Shown: positions 1 through 10,971 of the stretch, in pieces
Layout: each line of letters starts with the position of its first letter
Position numbering within the stretch: position 1 is the stretch's first letter
NCBI RefSeq assembly: GCF_023264895.1
Contig: NZ_JAHFUY010000045.1
Location: forward strand, 1-34,875
Reading direction: 5' to 3'
Source: Herbiconiux sp.
GTDB taxonomy: Bacteria; Actinomycetota; Actinomycetes; Actinomycetales; Microbacteriaceae
Length of the DNA: 34,875 bases
Program-made: the position numbers and the translations under genes
Notes under the pieces: model-generated
Told to the model about the DNA's origin: nothing
Seen by the model: the letters and a program-made list of their open reading frames with translations, nothing else
Databases searched by the model: none

Positions 1-733
1 GGTGGCCCGAGGCGACCTCGGTGTCGAGCTGCCCCTCGAGGCGGTGCCGATCGTGCAGAAGCGCGCGGTCGAGCTCTCGCGTCGCATGGCCAAGCCCGTC
101 ATCGTCGCCACCCAGGTGCTCGAGTCGATGATCTCGTCGCCGCGGCCCACGCGCGCCGAGGCCTCCGACTGCGCCAACGCGGTGCTCGACGGCGCCGACG
201 CGGTCATGCTCTCGGGCGAGACCAGCGTGGGCGAGTTCCCGGTGATCACCGTGCAGACCATGGCACGCATCATCGAGTCCACCGAGGAGCACGGTCTCGA
301 GCGCATCCCCGCGCTCGGCACGAAGCCCCGCACCCAGGGCGGAGCGGTCACCCTGGCCGCCGCCGAGGTCGGCGACTTCGTGGGCGCCAAGTTCCTCTGC
401 GTCTTCACCGAGTCCGGCGACTCCGTGCGCCGCATGACCCGACTGCGCTCGAGCATCCCCATCCTCGGCTTCACCCCCGAGCCCGGGATCCGCAACCGCA
501 TGGCGCTGAGCTGGGGCGTGCGCTCCTACCTCGTCGACCGTGTGAAGCACACCGACGAGCTCATGGTGCAGGTCGACGACATCCTGCTCGGCAACGGCCG
601 TGCCGCCCTCGGCGACAAGGTCATCGTGATCTCCGGATCCCCTCCCGGAACCGCCGGCACCACCAACGACATGCGCGTGCACATCGTCGGCTCGGCGCAC
701 AACCCGTTGGCTCCGGAGCTCTACGACAACTAG
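1..733 (+). CDS. pyk: Pyruvate kinase, C-terminal half (5' end outside window)
   Basis: Pyruvate kinase transfers phosphate from phosphoenolpyruvate to ADP, the last step of cytosolic glycolysis. The visible 243 residues open in the middle of the active-site signature (V)[10 protein letters not shown], continue with the conserved [13 protein letters not shown] and [18 protein letters not shown] blocks of the TIM barrel, and end with the regulatory C-terminal domain. Roughly the first half of a usual 470-residue enzyme is missing because the window starts inside the gene. The reading frame begins at base 2, and that GTG is an internal valine codon, not a start. The stop is TAG at 731-733. The downstream order pyk then pdtaR then polA matches M. 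tuberculosis Rv1617, Rv1626 and Rv1629. Identity is secure. Confidence 0.97.
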   Translation, partial: VARGDLGVELPLEAVPIVQKRAVELSRRMAKPVIVATQVLESMISSPRPTRAEASDCANAVLDGADAVMLSGETSVGEFPVITVQTMARIIESTEEHGLERIPALGTKPRTQGGAVTLAAAEVGDFVGAKFLCVFTESGDSVRRMTRLRSSIPILGFTPEPGIRNRMALSWGVRSYLVDRVKHTDELMVQVDDILLGNGRAALGDKVIVISGSPPGTAGTTNDMRVHIVGSAHNPLAPELYDN

Positions 734-771
734 TCGCACGGGCTTCTCCGCGCTGCGAGGGGTGACCCTCA

Positions 772-820
772 GGATTCGGCCAGGATTCGATCAAGACTCG
801 ATCGGTTCCTGGCCGAACCC
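772..820 (+). terminator. Candidate terminator hairpin after pyk
   Basis: An 11-bp perfect stem, TTCGGCCAGGA (775-785) with TCCTGGCCGAA (807-817), is extended by two more G-C pairs beyond one mismatch. The 21-nt loop contains a second GATC/GATC pairing. There is no T-run, which is common for actinobacterial terminators. It lies 40 nt after the pyk stop and before the lipoprotein promoter. Confidence 0.5.
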
Positions 821-844
821 CGTTTCCGTGGCCGGACGCACTGC

Positions 845-850
845 TAGATT
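845..850 (+). promoter_or_regulatory. Candidate -10 element of the lipoprotein gene
   Basis: TAGATT fits the actinobacterial housekeeping -10 pattern TANNNT and predicts a start near 857, leaving a leader of about 55 nt. The upstream TTTCCG at 823-828 (16-nt spacer) is only a weak -35. Confidence 0.4.
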
Positions 851-911
851 TCGGATGCTCCAGCACCCACGGGGCCGATCTCCTGTCTGACCCGAAGCGA
901 AAGAACACCCC

Positions 912-1691
912 ATGTCTCGTAAGCGTCTCGCCCTCCGTGCCCTCAGCGCCGGTGCAGCCCTCGCCGCGGTCGTCGCGCTCTCCGGCTGCTCGACGATCAT
1001 GCCCCTGTTCGGCGTCGGCCCCACCCCCGCCGGCCAGAAGGCCGACCCGGTGAGCGAGGACGGCGAGTCGGTGGCCGTGGTCGAGCCCGGCCTGCAGTTC
1101 GCCTCCGTCTTCACCGACATGGGCTCCGTGCACCCCACGGTCGACGTCGCCGAGCAGCTCGAGCTGAAGCTCGACGTCTGGACCGAGCAGAAGACCCACG
1201 ACTGGACGCCGATGGCCGACAAGCGCTTCTCGTTCGTGATCGGCGTCTACGACAACCGCGTCTCGGCCGAGGCCACCTTCGACCAGAAGCGCCGCGTCTA
1301 CATGTCGAACCTCACCGTGACGGCCAAGACCACCACGACCTCCGGCGAGGTCGAGCTGCCCTACACGCTCAACGCCGATCCGCTGAAGGTGACCCTCGAC
1401 CCGGAGGCGCTGCGCTCCGAGCAGGGCCTCGGCCTCCTCATCACGTCGCCCAAGGGCGGGTTCCAGCTCGAGTCGCAGCAGATCGGCGTGCTCGCCGACG
1501 ACACCGAGGGCCTCATGCTCGACTTCGCCATGCAGGTCTCGTTCGAGACCAGCCCGCTGTCGAACACCTACACGACCCAGGTGGTGCACCAGTACGTGCC
1601 CGTGGCGATCTTCTCCGAGGAGGAGTCGAAGGCGAGCACCGACGTCACCCCGACGCCGACGGTGACGCCCACGCCCATTCCCCAGGGCTGA
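912..1691 (+). CDS. Putative secreted lipoprotein of unknown function
   Basis: The 259-residue product starts with a basic n-region (MSRKR), a hydrophobic stretch (about 9-22) and a lipobox LSGC with the acceptor cysteine at residue 26. It should therefore be processed by Lgt and LspA and anchored to the outer face of the membrane. Residues 70-220 are polar and beta-rich looking, without a family I recognise. The last residues are a Thr-Pro tail (TPTPTVTPTP) resembling a wall-spanning linker. No strong Shine-Dalgarno sequence precedes the ATG; only a GA-rich stretch (894-906) is present. The gene stands alone between the pyk hairpin and a convergent tRNA gene. Coding status and lipoprotein nature are well supported; function is unknown. 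Confidence 0.85.
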   Translation: MSRKRLALRALSAGAALAAVVALSGCSTIMPLFGVGPTPAGQKADPVSEDGESVAVVEPGLQFASVFTDMGSVHPTVDVAEQLELKLDVWTEQKTHDWTPMADKRFSFVIGVYDNRVSAEATFDQKRRVYMSNLTVTAKTTTTSGEVELPYTLNADPLKVTLDPEALRSEQGLGLLITSPKGGFQLESQQIGVLADDTEGLMLDFAMQVSFETSPLSNTYTTQVVHQYVPVAIFSEEESKASTDVTPTPTVTPTPIPQG

Positions 1692-1706
1692 GGCGCCCCG
1701 CCTTCG

Positions 1707-1789
1707 TACCGGTGGTGGGACTCGAACCCACACGCCCTCACGGACAGCGCATTTTGAGTGCGCAGCGTCTGCCATTCCGCCACACCGGC
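1707..1789 (-). tRNA. tRNA-Leu (anticodon CAA)
   Basis: Read on the minus strand, the acceptor stem GCCGGTG pairs with CACCGGT (position 1-72 is a G-U pair), with discriminator A at 1707. The anticodon stem is GCGCA/TGCGC around the loop CTCAAAA, giving anticodon CAA for the UUG codon. A long class II variable arm (GTCC GTGA GGGC) and a GTGGG TTCGAGT CCCAC T-arm confirm leucine. CCA is not encoded. The gene is 83 nt long and runs towards the lipoprotein gene. Confidence 0.96.
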
Positions 1790-1807
1790 CTGCTACGAGC
1801 GAGCTCA

Positions 1808-1813
1808 AGAATA
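1808..1813 (-). promoter_or_regulatory. Candidate -10 of the tRNA-Leu gene
   Basis: On the minus strand TATTCT fits TANNNT and predicts initiation near 1801, about 12 nt before the mature tRNA 5' end. It lies next to the divergent pdtaR -10 at 1817-1822, so the two promoters must share the same 30 bp. Confidence 0.4.
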
Positions 1814-1816
1814 CCG

Positions 1817-1822
1817 TAGGGT
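1817..1822 (+). promoter_or_regulatory. Candidate -10 of pdtaR, predicts a leaderless mRNA
   Basis: TAGGGT (TANNNT) has its first base exactly 12 nt upstream of the GTG start at 1829, so the predicted +1 is the G of the start codon. The same spacing recurs at polA, the DUF885 gene, coaE, uvrB and uvrA. No good -35 is visible. Confidence 0.55.
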
Positions 1823-1828
1823 TGAAAC

Positions 1829-2434
1829 GTGACTGACCAAGAACCAGCGACACCCGCGCCTCGCCGCGTCGTGGTGGCCGAAGACGAATCCCTGATCCGC
1901 CTCGACATCGTCGAGATCCTCCGGGACAACGGGTTCGACGTGGTGGGCGAGGCCGGAGACGGTGAGACCGCCGTGGCCCTCGCCACGGAGCTCCGTCCCG
2001 ACCTCGTGATCATGGACGTCAAGATGCCCCAGCTCGACGGCATCTCCGCAGCCGAGCGGCTGTCGAAGGACCACATCGCCCCCGTCGTGCTGCTCACCGC
2101 CTTCAGCCAGAAGGAGCTCGTTGAGCGCGCCACCGAAGCCGGCGCCCTCGCCTACGTGGTGAAGCCGTTCACGCCGAACGACCTGCTGCCCGCGATCGAG
2201 ATCGCCCTCTCGCGCTACGCCCAGATCATCACGCTCGAGTCGGAGGTCGCCGACCTCGTCGAGCGCTTCGAGACCCGCAAGCTCGTCGACCGGGCCAAGG
2301 GCCTGCTCAACGAGAAGATGGGTCTCACCGAGCCCGAGGCGTTCCGCTGGATCCAGAAGGCCTCGATGGATCGCCGGCTCACCATGCACGATGTCGCGCA
2401 GGCGATCATCGAGCAGCTGAGCCCGAAGAAGTAG
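1829..2434 (+). CDS. pdtaR: ANTAR-domain response regulator, PdtaR type
   Basis: This 201-residue cytosolic protein has a receiver domain (about 13-128) and a C-terminal ANTAR RNA-binding domain (about 140-195). Receiver residues are all in place: D19/E20, phospho-acceptor D63 in VIMDVKMP, T90 and K112. ANTAR proteins bind paired hexaloop hairpins in nascent RNA and prevent termination. M. tuberculosis PdtaR (Rv1626) is phosphorylated by the histidine kinase PdtaS, which is not encoded here. Position downstream of pyk and upstream of polA is as in mycobacteria, which supports the assignment. The start is GTG at 1829 with no Shine-Dalgarno sequence but a perfectly placed -10, so the mRNA is probably leaderless. 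The gene is divergent from the tRNA and convergent with the thioesterase. Confidence 0.92.
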   Translation: MTDQEPATPAPRRVVVAEDESLIRLDIVEILRDNGFDVVGEAGDGETAVALATELRPDLVIMDVKMPQLDGISAAERLSKDHIAPVVLLTAFSQKELVERATEAGALAYVVKPFTPNDLLPAIEIALSRYAQIITLESEVADLVERFETRKLVDRAKGLLNEKMGLTEPEAFRWIQKASMDRRLTMHDVAQAIIEQLSPKK

Positions 2435-2439
2435 GGTTC

Positions 2440-2483
2440 CTAGCTCTTCTCTGCGCTGGTTCTTCTCTGAGCTAGCTCTTCTC
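2440..2483. repeat. Short direct repeats between two convergent genes
   Basis: CTAGCTCTTCTC occurs at 2440-2451 and again at 2472-2483. A third partial copy (TTCTTCTCTGAGCTAG) lies between them. The second full copy contains the last codons and stop of the thioesterase gene, so its 3' end looks tandemly duplicated. Confidence 0.6.
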
Positions 2484-2924
2484 GAAGACCTGGTCCGGCC
2501 GTCGGTCCTTGATGATGTTCGTGATGCGGACCGTCGAGAGCCGGCGGCCGTTCTCGTCGTCGACCTCGATCTGATGGGTCGCGAGGCTCCGGCCGAGGTG
2601 GATGGCCGTGCAGGTGCCGATCACCCAGCCCTGGGTGGCCGATCCGGAGTGGCTCGCGTTGATCTCGATCCCCATCGCCACCTTGCCCGGCCCCGCGTGC
2701 AGGTTCGCCGCCGTGGAGCCGAGGCTCTCGGCGAGCACCACGTAGGCGCCGCCGTGCACGAGACCGAGCGGCTGCGTGTTGCCCTCCACGGGCATCCGGG
2801 CCACGGCGCGCTCGGCCGTGAGCTCGAGGAACTCGATGCCCATGCGCTCGGCGAGCGTGCCGATGCCGCGGTAGCCGAACACCTCCATGACGTCGAGAGG
2901 TGTGGAGTCCGATGCGTCGGTCAT
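2472..2924 (-). CDS. PaaI-type hotdog-fold acyl-CoA thioesterase
   Basis: The 150-residue protein is a single hotdog domain of the PaaI/4HBT-II group, which hydrolyses acyl- or aroyl-CoA thioesters in the cytosol. The signature around QPLGLVHGGAYVVLAES gives Q51, H57 and E66, with S70 following. This spacing equals Q58-H64-E73-T77 of the Arthrobacter 4-hydroxybenzoyl-CoA thioesterase, so E66 is the probable catalytic carboxylate. The substrate cannot be read from sequence; 1,4-dihydroxy-2-naphthoyl-CoA (menaquinone synthesis) is a frequent role for actinobacterial members, but that is inference. The start ATG is preceded by AGGAAG at a normal distance. Its 5' end faces the polA promoter and its 3' end faces pdtaR. 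Confidence 0.9.
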   Translation of the reverse strand: MTDASDSTPLDVMEVFGYRGIGTLAERMGIEFLELTAERAVARMPVEGNTQPLGLVHGGAYVVLAESLGSTAANLHAGPGKVAMGIEINASHSGSATQGWVIGTCTAIHLGRSLATHQIEVDDENGRRLSTVRITNIIKDRRPDQVFEKS

Positions 2925-2965
2925 GGCTGCGCTTCCTGTCTCGGATGGCTGTCGGAGGCCGTGTG

Positions 2966-2971
2966 TAGGCT
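2966..2971 (+). promoter_or_regulatory. Candidate -10 of polA, predicts a leaderless mRNA
   Basis: TAGGCT starts exactly 12 nt before the GTG start of polA at 2978, placing the predicted +1 on the start codon. The -35 region is not recognisable. Confidence 0.55.
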
Positions 2972-2977
2972 GATCGT

Positions 2978-5647
2978 GTGCCGGAAAAAGATCAGCCTAC
3001 CCTCCTCGTCATCGATGGTCATTCACTAGCGTTCCGGGCGTTCTACGCCCTTCCCGTCGACAGTTTCCAGACCCGTGACGGGCAGCACACGAACGCCATC
3101 CACGGCTTCATCGCGATGCTGATCAACCTCCTCAAGGCCGAGAAGCCCACCCACCTCGCGGTGGCGTTCGACATCTCGCGGTTCTCCTTCCGCACCCGTG
3201 AATATCCGGAGTACAAGGGCACCCGCGGCGAGACCCCGCCGGAGTTCATCGGCCAGGTGCCGCTCCTGCAGGAGGCCCTGCACGCCCTCGGCATCACGAC
3301 CATCGAGAAGGAGCACTACGAGGCCGACGACATCCTCGCCACGCTCGCCCATCAGGGCAGCGAGCAGGGCTACCGCGTGCTCGTGGTCTCCGGCGACCGG
3401 GATGCCATCCAGCTCGTCACCGACACGGTGACGCTCCTCTACCCCTCCCGCCAGGGCGTCTCCGACCTCACGCGCTACGACCAGGCGAAGGTGTTCGACC
3501 GCTACGGCATCCGCCCCGAGCAGTACCCGGAGATCGCGGCCCTCGTGGGCGAGACGAGCGACAACCTGCCCGGCATCCCGAAGGTGGGGGAGAAGACCGC
3601 GGTCAAGTGGCTGAACCAGTTCGGCTCGCTCGACGAGATCCTCGCTCATCGCGACGAGATCCCCGGGGTGGTCGGCAACAACCTGCGCGAGTTCGCCGAC
3701 AACGCCATCCGCAACCGCAAGCTCAACCGGCTGCTGACGGATGTCGAGCTCCCGGTGGGCCCCGCCGACCTCCTCCGCAAGCCCGCCGACGAGCAGCAGG
3801 TGCGCGACGTGTTCGCGCGGCTGGAGTTCCGCACCCTGCTCGACCGGGTGCTGAAGCTCGAGGGCATCGCCGGAGACTCCGAGGTGGGCCAGGCGGCCGC
3901 CGCCGAGGCCGCGGCCAAGGCCGAGAAGGCGCCGGTGCCCGTGACGCTGCTCGACGAGGAGCTCGCCGCGTGGCTGTCGCGGCAGAAAGACCCCGTCGCG
4001 GTGCAGATCGAGACGATCGCCACCGTGCCCATCGCCATCGGCCTGGCCACTCGGCACGAGGCCGTCTTCCTGCCCTGGAGCAAGGGGAGCCGCGACTACG
4101 CGCCGCTTGAGACCTGGCTGGCCTCCTCGGCGCCCAAGATCCTGTTCGACGCCAAGAAGCAGATCAAGTCGCTCGTGGCCGCCGGCCTCCCCGTCTCCGG
4201 GCTGGCCTTCGATCCCGTGATCGCGGCCTGGCTGCTGAAGCCCGAGTCGAGCGCCGACCGCTCGCTGGCCCAGCTCGTCGACCGGCACCTGCTGGAGACC
4301 CTGCCCACCCCCGATCCGAATCAGCTGGTGCCCGACAGCGACGCCGTCACGGGCCCCGCCGAGGAGGCCTGGTACGCCCTGCGGGTGGCCGACGCGCTCT
4401 CGGTGCTGCTGGACGACCGCACCCGCAGCGTGCTCGTCGACATCGAGCTGCCCACGCTCCTCGTGCTGGCGCAGATGGAGCTCACGGGCGTCACCGTGAG
4501 CCACACCGAGCTGTCGGCGCTCTCGAGCGAGCTCGGCGAATCGGCCGCCGGCATCGCCACCGAGGCCTTCGGCATCATCGGCCGCGAGGTCAACCTGGGC
4601 TCGCCGAAGCAGATCCAGGAGGTGCTGTTCGACCAGCTCGACATGCCGAAGACCCGCGCCACGAAAACCGGCTACTCGACCGATGCCGGCGCGCTGGCCG
4701 ACCTGCAGGCCTCGAACCCGCATCCGTTCCTCGGGCTGCTGCTCGCGCACCGCGACGCCACGAAGCTGCGTCAGATCATCGAGTCGGTCGACAAGGCGAT
4801 CGCGCCGGACGAGCGGGTGCACACCACCTACGTGCAGACCGGGTCGTCGACGGGCCGCATCTCGTCGACCGACCCCAACCTGCAGAACATCCCGGTGCGC
4901 ACCGAGGAGGGGCGTCGCATCCGTGCCGCCTTCCAGGTGGGCTCCGGATTCGAGTCCCTCCTCACCGCCGACTACTCCCAGATCGAGATGCGCATCATGG
5001 CGCACCTCTCGGGAGACACCGGGCTGATCGAGGCCTTCCACTCGGGAGAAGACCTGCACCGCTTCGTGGGGTCGCGGATCTTCTCGGTCGACCCGGCCGA
5101 CGTCACGCCGAACATGCGCACGAAGGTCAAGGCGATGTCGTACGGCCTCGCCTACGGGCTCTCGGCCTTCGGCCTCTCGAAGCAGCTCCGGATCGAGACG
5201 GCCGAGGCCAAGCAGCTCATGACCGACTACTTCGAGCGGTTCGGCGGCGTGCGCGACTACCTGCGCAACGTGGTGGTGCAGGCCAAGGTCGACGGCTACA
5301 CCGAGACCATCTTCGGCCGCCGCCGGCCGTTCGCGAACCTCAACAGCAACAACCGGGTGCTCCGCGACAACGACGAGCGGGCCGCGCTGAACGCGCCCAT
5401 CCAGGGCACGGCCGCCGACATCATCAAGATCGCCATGGTGAACATCGCCGCCGACCTCGCGTCGCAGGAGCTGTCGTCGAAGATGCTCCTGCAGGTGCAC
5501 GACGAGCTCGTGTTCGACGTGGCGCCGGGGGAGTGGGAGGCGCTCTCGGCGGTCGTGACGCACCGCATGTCGACCGCCGCCGACCTCTCGGTGCCGCTCG
5601 AGGTGCAGATCGGCCGCGGGCAGAACTGGAACGAGGCCGCGCACTAG
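2978..5647 (+). CDS. polA: DNA polymerase I
   Basis: This 889-residue enzyme fills gaps left by excision repair and removes RNA primers. The 5'-3' exonuclease domain (about 1-300) shows VVSGDRDAIQLV and the H3TH block GETSDNLPGIPKVGEKTA. The middle 3'-5' exonuclease domain (about 325-505) is degenerate: the E. coli DxE pair (D355/E357) reads Q343/E345, and the other metal ligands are not evident, so proofreading is probably absent, as in many actinobacterial Pol I proteins. The polymerase domain is intact: motif A DYSQIEMR with D665, motif B RTKVKAMSYGLAYG with Y722, motif C QVHDE with D842. The start is GTG without a Shine-Dalgarno sequence but with a fitted -10. It is convergent with dnaE2, so high-fidelity and mutagenic polymerases sit tail to tail. 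Confidence 0.98.
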   Translation: MPEKDQPTLLVIDGHSLAFRAFYALPVDSFQTRDGQHTNAIHGFIAMLINLLKAEKPTHLAVAFDISRFSFRTREYPEYKGTRGETPPEFIGQVPLLQEALHALGITTIEKEHYEADDILATLAHQGSEQGYRVLVVSGDRDAIQLVTDTVTLLYPSRQGVSDLTRYDQAKVFDRYGIRPEQYPEIAALVGETSDNLPGIPKVGEKTAVKWLNQFGSLDEILAHRDEIPGVVGNNLREFADNAIRNRKLNRLLTDVELPVGPADLLRKPADEQQVRDVFARLEFRTLLDRVLKLEGIAGDSEVGQAAAAEAAAKAEKAPVPVTLLDEELAAWLSRQKDPVAVQIETIATVPIAIGLATRHEAVFLPWSKGSRDYAPLETWLASSAPKILFDAKKQIKSLVAAGLPVSGLAFDPVIAAWLLKPESSADRSLAQLVDRHLLETLPTPDPNQLVPDSDAVTGPAEEAWYALRVADALSVLLDDRTRSVLVDIELPTLLVLAQMELTGVTVSHTELSALSSELGESAAGIATEAFGIIGREVNLGSPKQIQEVLFDQLDMPKTRATKTGYSTDAGALADLQASNPHPFLGLLLAHRDATKLRQIIESVDKAIAPDERVHTTYVQTGSSTGRISSTDPNLQNIPVRTEEGRRIRAAFQVGSGFESLLTADYSQIEMRIMAHLSGDTGLIEAFHSGEDLHRFVGSRIFSVDPADVTPNMRTKVKAMSYGLAYGLSAFGLSKQLRIETAEAKQLMTDYFERFGGVRDYLRNVVVQAKVDGYTETIFGRRRPFANLNSNNRVLRDNDERAALNAPIQGTAADIIKIAMVNIAADLASQELSSKMLLQVHDELVFDVAPGEWEALSAVVTHRMSTAADLSVPLEVQIGRGQNWNEAAH

Positions 5648-5656
5648 GAGTTGCCG

Positions 5657-5689
5657 GCTGCGCTTGTCGCGTCACCTGCTGCGCGCAGC
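5657..5689. terminator. Candidate bidirectional terminator between polA and dnaE2
   Basis: The 44-bp gap between convergent genes holds GCTGCGC (5657-5663) facing GCGCAGC (5683-5689). It also holds a 12-bp palindrome GCTGCGCGCAGC (5678-5689). Either could fold in transcripts from both sides. There is no T-tract. Confidence 0.35.
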
Positions 5690-5691
5690 GC

Positions 5692-9159
<3,468 letters not shown>

Positions 9160-9237
9160 CAGCCCCGCCCCCTCTGCTTCTGCTGCTCGCGCCCGCGCCG
9201 CTGCCTGCACACGCACCCGCACCCCGCCCCATCGCCT

Positions 9238-9293
9238 CCGGGTAGCGCCAACCGCTCCACAACCGCGTACTTGGCGCAGTTAGCGCTACCCGG
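9238..9293. repeat. Intergenic inverted repeat with two competing pairings, imuB-dnaE2 gap
   Basis: In the 201-bp imuB-dnaE2 gap an 11-bp perfect inverted repeat, CCGGGTAGCGC (9238-9248) and GCGCTACCCGG (9283-9293), brackets 34 nt. A second inverted repeat, GCGCCAA (9245-9251) with TTGGCGC (9271-9277), shares bases with the first, so the two stems exclude each other. No clear -10 for a separate dnaE2 promoter is seen. The rest of the gap is GC-rich without recognisable features. It may be an attenuator, or a copy of a dispersed palindromic repeat. Confidence 0.55.
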
Positions 9294-9360
9294 CGACCGG
9301 AGTGGGAGGGATGCGCGGGATACGCGGGGTGCCCGGGACGGACGGGCCAGCGGGCGCCGC

Positions 9361-10971
9361 TCAGTCATAGCGGGCCTCCGCGCGCCAGCGGTGGTTCTCG
9401 AGGGCGAGCAGCCAGGCGCCACCGGAGGCGTCGACCACCTGGAAGCGGTCGACCCGGCGGTGGGCCACCGCATCCCACCAGCGCTCCTCGGTGGGCCACG
9501 GGCCCGCCCAGGCGTGGAGCGGCCTCAGGTCGTGCAGCGCACCCGTCTCGGAGAACAGCGCCGGCGCCGCCGAGAGCTCGCCGCGAGCGGTGACCTCCAC
9601 CGGTTCGCCCTCGGCCGTCGCGACCTGCACGGCCCGCGGCTGCTCGAACACGGTCGTGGGCAGAGGAGGAGGCAGGCTCCCCGGCCACGGCGCACCGGCC
9701 CCGGATGCCTCCACCCGGTCTCCCCAGGGCGCGAGCCGGATGCGCTCGCCCGGCGCCCGGCCCCCGCCGATCGTCGCCGTGAGCACGCCCTCATGGCCCA
9801 CCATGCTCTGCAGGCGGGCCATCCCGTGGTGCACGCGCTCCTCCGATCCGCTGCCCCACAGGCCCGTCTCGTGCTTCGCGCTCGCGTCGACCGCCGAGGC
9901 GATCACGCGCACCCGGCTGATGCCGGACTCGAGCGCCGTCTCGATCGCGTCGCCGCCCTGCAGCTGCCAGCGCACCCGGTCGACCACGTCGGAGGAGCTG
10001 AACCAGCGCGGATGCAGCCAGCTGCGCTCGCGCACCTGCCCGCGCTCGCTCGTGAGCTCCACCCGGATGCCCGTGCAGACGAGCCGCGACTCCGAGAGCC
10101 GCTGCACGAACAGGTCGGCGGCGGCCCGGATGCCGAAGGTCACCTGATCGATGCGGTCGAGCGCCGGCTCGAACTCGGTCACGCTCTCGCGCACCTCGGG
10201 CGGGATGCGCGGCACGACCGGCTGCCCGTCGAGCCCCGAGGCCTTCAGGTGCGCCCTGGCTCCGTCGTCGCCGAAGCGGCTCTGCACGTCTTCGAGCGGC
10301 AGCCGCGCGAACTCGCCGAGCGAGTGGATGCCGAGTCGGCCGAGCAGGGGGATGAGCTCGTCGGCCCCCTCGAGCCCGCCCAGGAACCCCACGGGCAGGG
10401 GAGCGAGGAAGTCACCCGAGCCCCCGGGCGGCACGATCCGCACGAGCTCCCGGCCCGGCAGTCGGGCCGCATGGTCGGCGGCGAAGAGGCCGTCGGCGAT
10501 GCCGATCCGCGCATCCGTCACCCCGATCTCGGCGAGCCGGGCGAGGAAGGCCACCGCGGCGCCCTCCTCGTCTCCGTAGAAGCGCGCCGGGCCCCTGGCC
10601 CGCAGGGCGCACGTGCCGGGCCGCACGACCTGCACGCCGGGGCTCAGCTCCTCGAGCGCCACGATCACCGGCTCGAAGGCGCGGTTGACCACCGCGGTGT
10701 CGAGCTCGAACACCCGCAGCCGCGGCGAGCGCGCCTGCGCCTCGCGGATGCGCAGGCCCCGCCGCACGCCGTCGGCACGCGCGGCCGCCGAGCAGGCGTA
10801 GACGAGGCCCTTCTCGATGACGGCGAGGAACTCGTCGGCCGCCAGCACCGCATCCTCAGCCACGCCCTCGGCCCTCGCCATGGCCACCACCGGCCAGTCG
10901 GGGCACCACACCACCATGCTCCGCACCGGCGTGCTGCGGCCGGATGCGCCGGCTCGTCTCCCGCGCACCAT
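9361..10971 (-). CDS. imuB: ImuB, inactive Y-family polymerase-like mutasome hub
   Basis: The 536-residue protein resembles DinB/UmuC polymerases but lacks the catalytic acid pattern. The N-terminal block reads VVWCPDWPVVAMA, and the usual SxDE motif is replaced around VRPGTCALRARG. ImuB proteins act as adaptors that bring DnaE2 and ImuA' to the beta clamp. A helix-hairpin-helix region (LLGRLGIHSLGEFARLPL) and little-finger-like part follow. At 412-417, RLAPWG sits where mycobacterial ImuB carries the clamp motif QLPLWG, so the clamp contact may be diverged. The ATG at 10971 overlaps the imuA' stop as TGATG, implying translational coupling. A second Met (MVVWCP, 10917) is an alternative start that would trim an 18-residue basic extension. 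Confidence 0.93.
   Translation of the reverse strand: MVRGRRAGASGRSTPVRSMVVWCPDWPVVAMARAEGVAEDAVLAADEFLAVIEKGLVYACSAAARADGVRRGLRIREAQARSPRLRVFELDTAVVNRAFEPVIVALEELSPGVQVVRPGTCALRARGPARFYGDEEGAAVAFLARLAEIGVTDARIGIADGLFAADHAARLPGRELVRIVPPGGSGDFLAPLPVGFLGGLEGADELIPLLGRLGIHSLGEFARLPLEDVQSRFGDDGARAHLKASGLDGQPVVPRIPPEVRESVTEFEPALDRIDQVTFGIRAAADLFVQRLSESRLVCTGIRVELTSERGQVRERSWLHPRWFSSSDVVDRVRWQLQGGDAIETALESGISRVRVIASAVDASAKHETGLWGSGSEERVHHGMARLQSMVGHEGVLTATIGGGRAPGERIRLAPWGDRVEASGAGAPWPGSLPPPLPTTVFEQPRAVQVATAEGEPVEVTARGELSAAPALFSETGALHDLRPLHAWAGPWPTEERWWDAVAHRRVDRFQVVDASGGAWLLALENHRWRAEARYD

Noticed and set aside
2-4. GTG at base 2 as the start of a short gene
   Set aside because: It is the valine of the pyruvate kinase signature; the gene simply enters from outside the window.
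3026-5644. An 872-codon minus-strand open frame antisense to polA
   Set aside because: Composition is His/Arg/Gly/Leu-rich without recognisable domains; polA on the plus strand is intact and complete.
5678-5689. The 12-bp palindrome as a regulator-binding site
   Set aside because: It lies between two gene ends, far from any promoter; a role in transcript termination is more reasonable.
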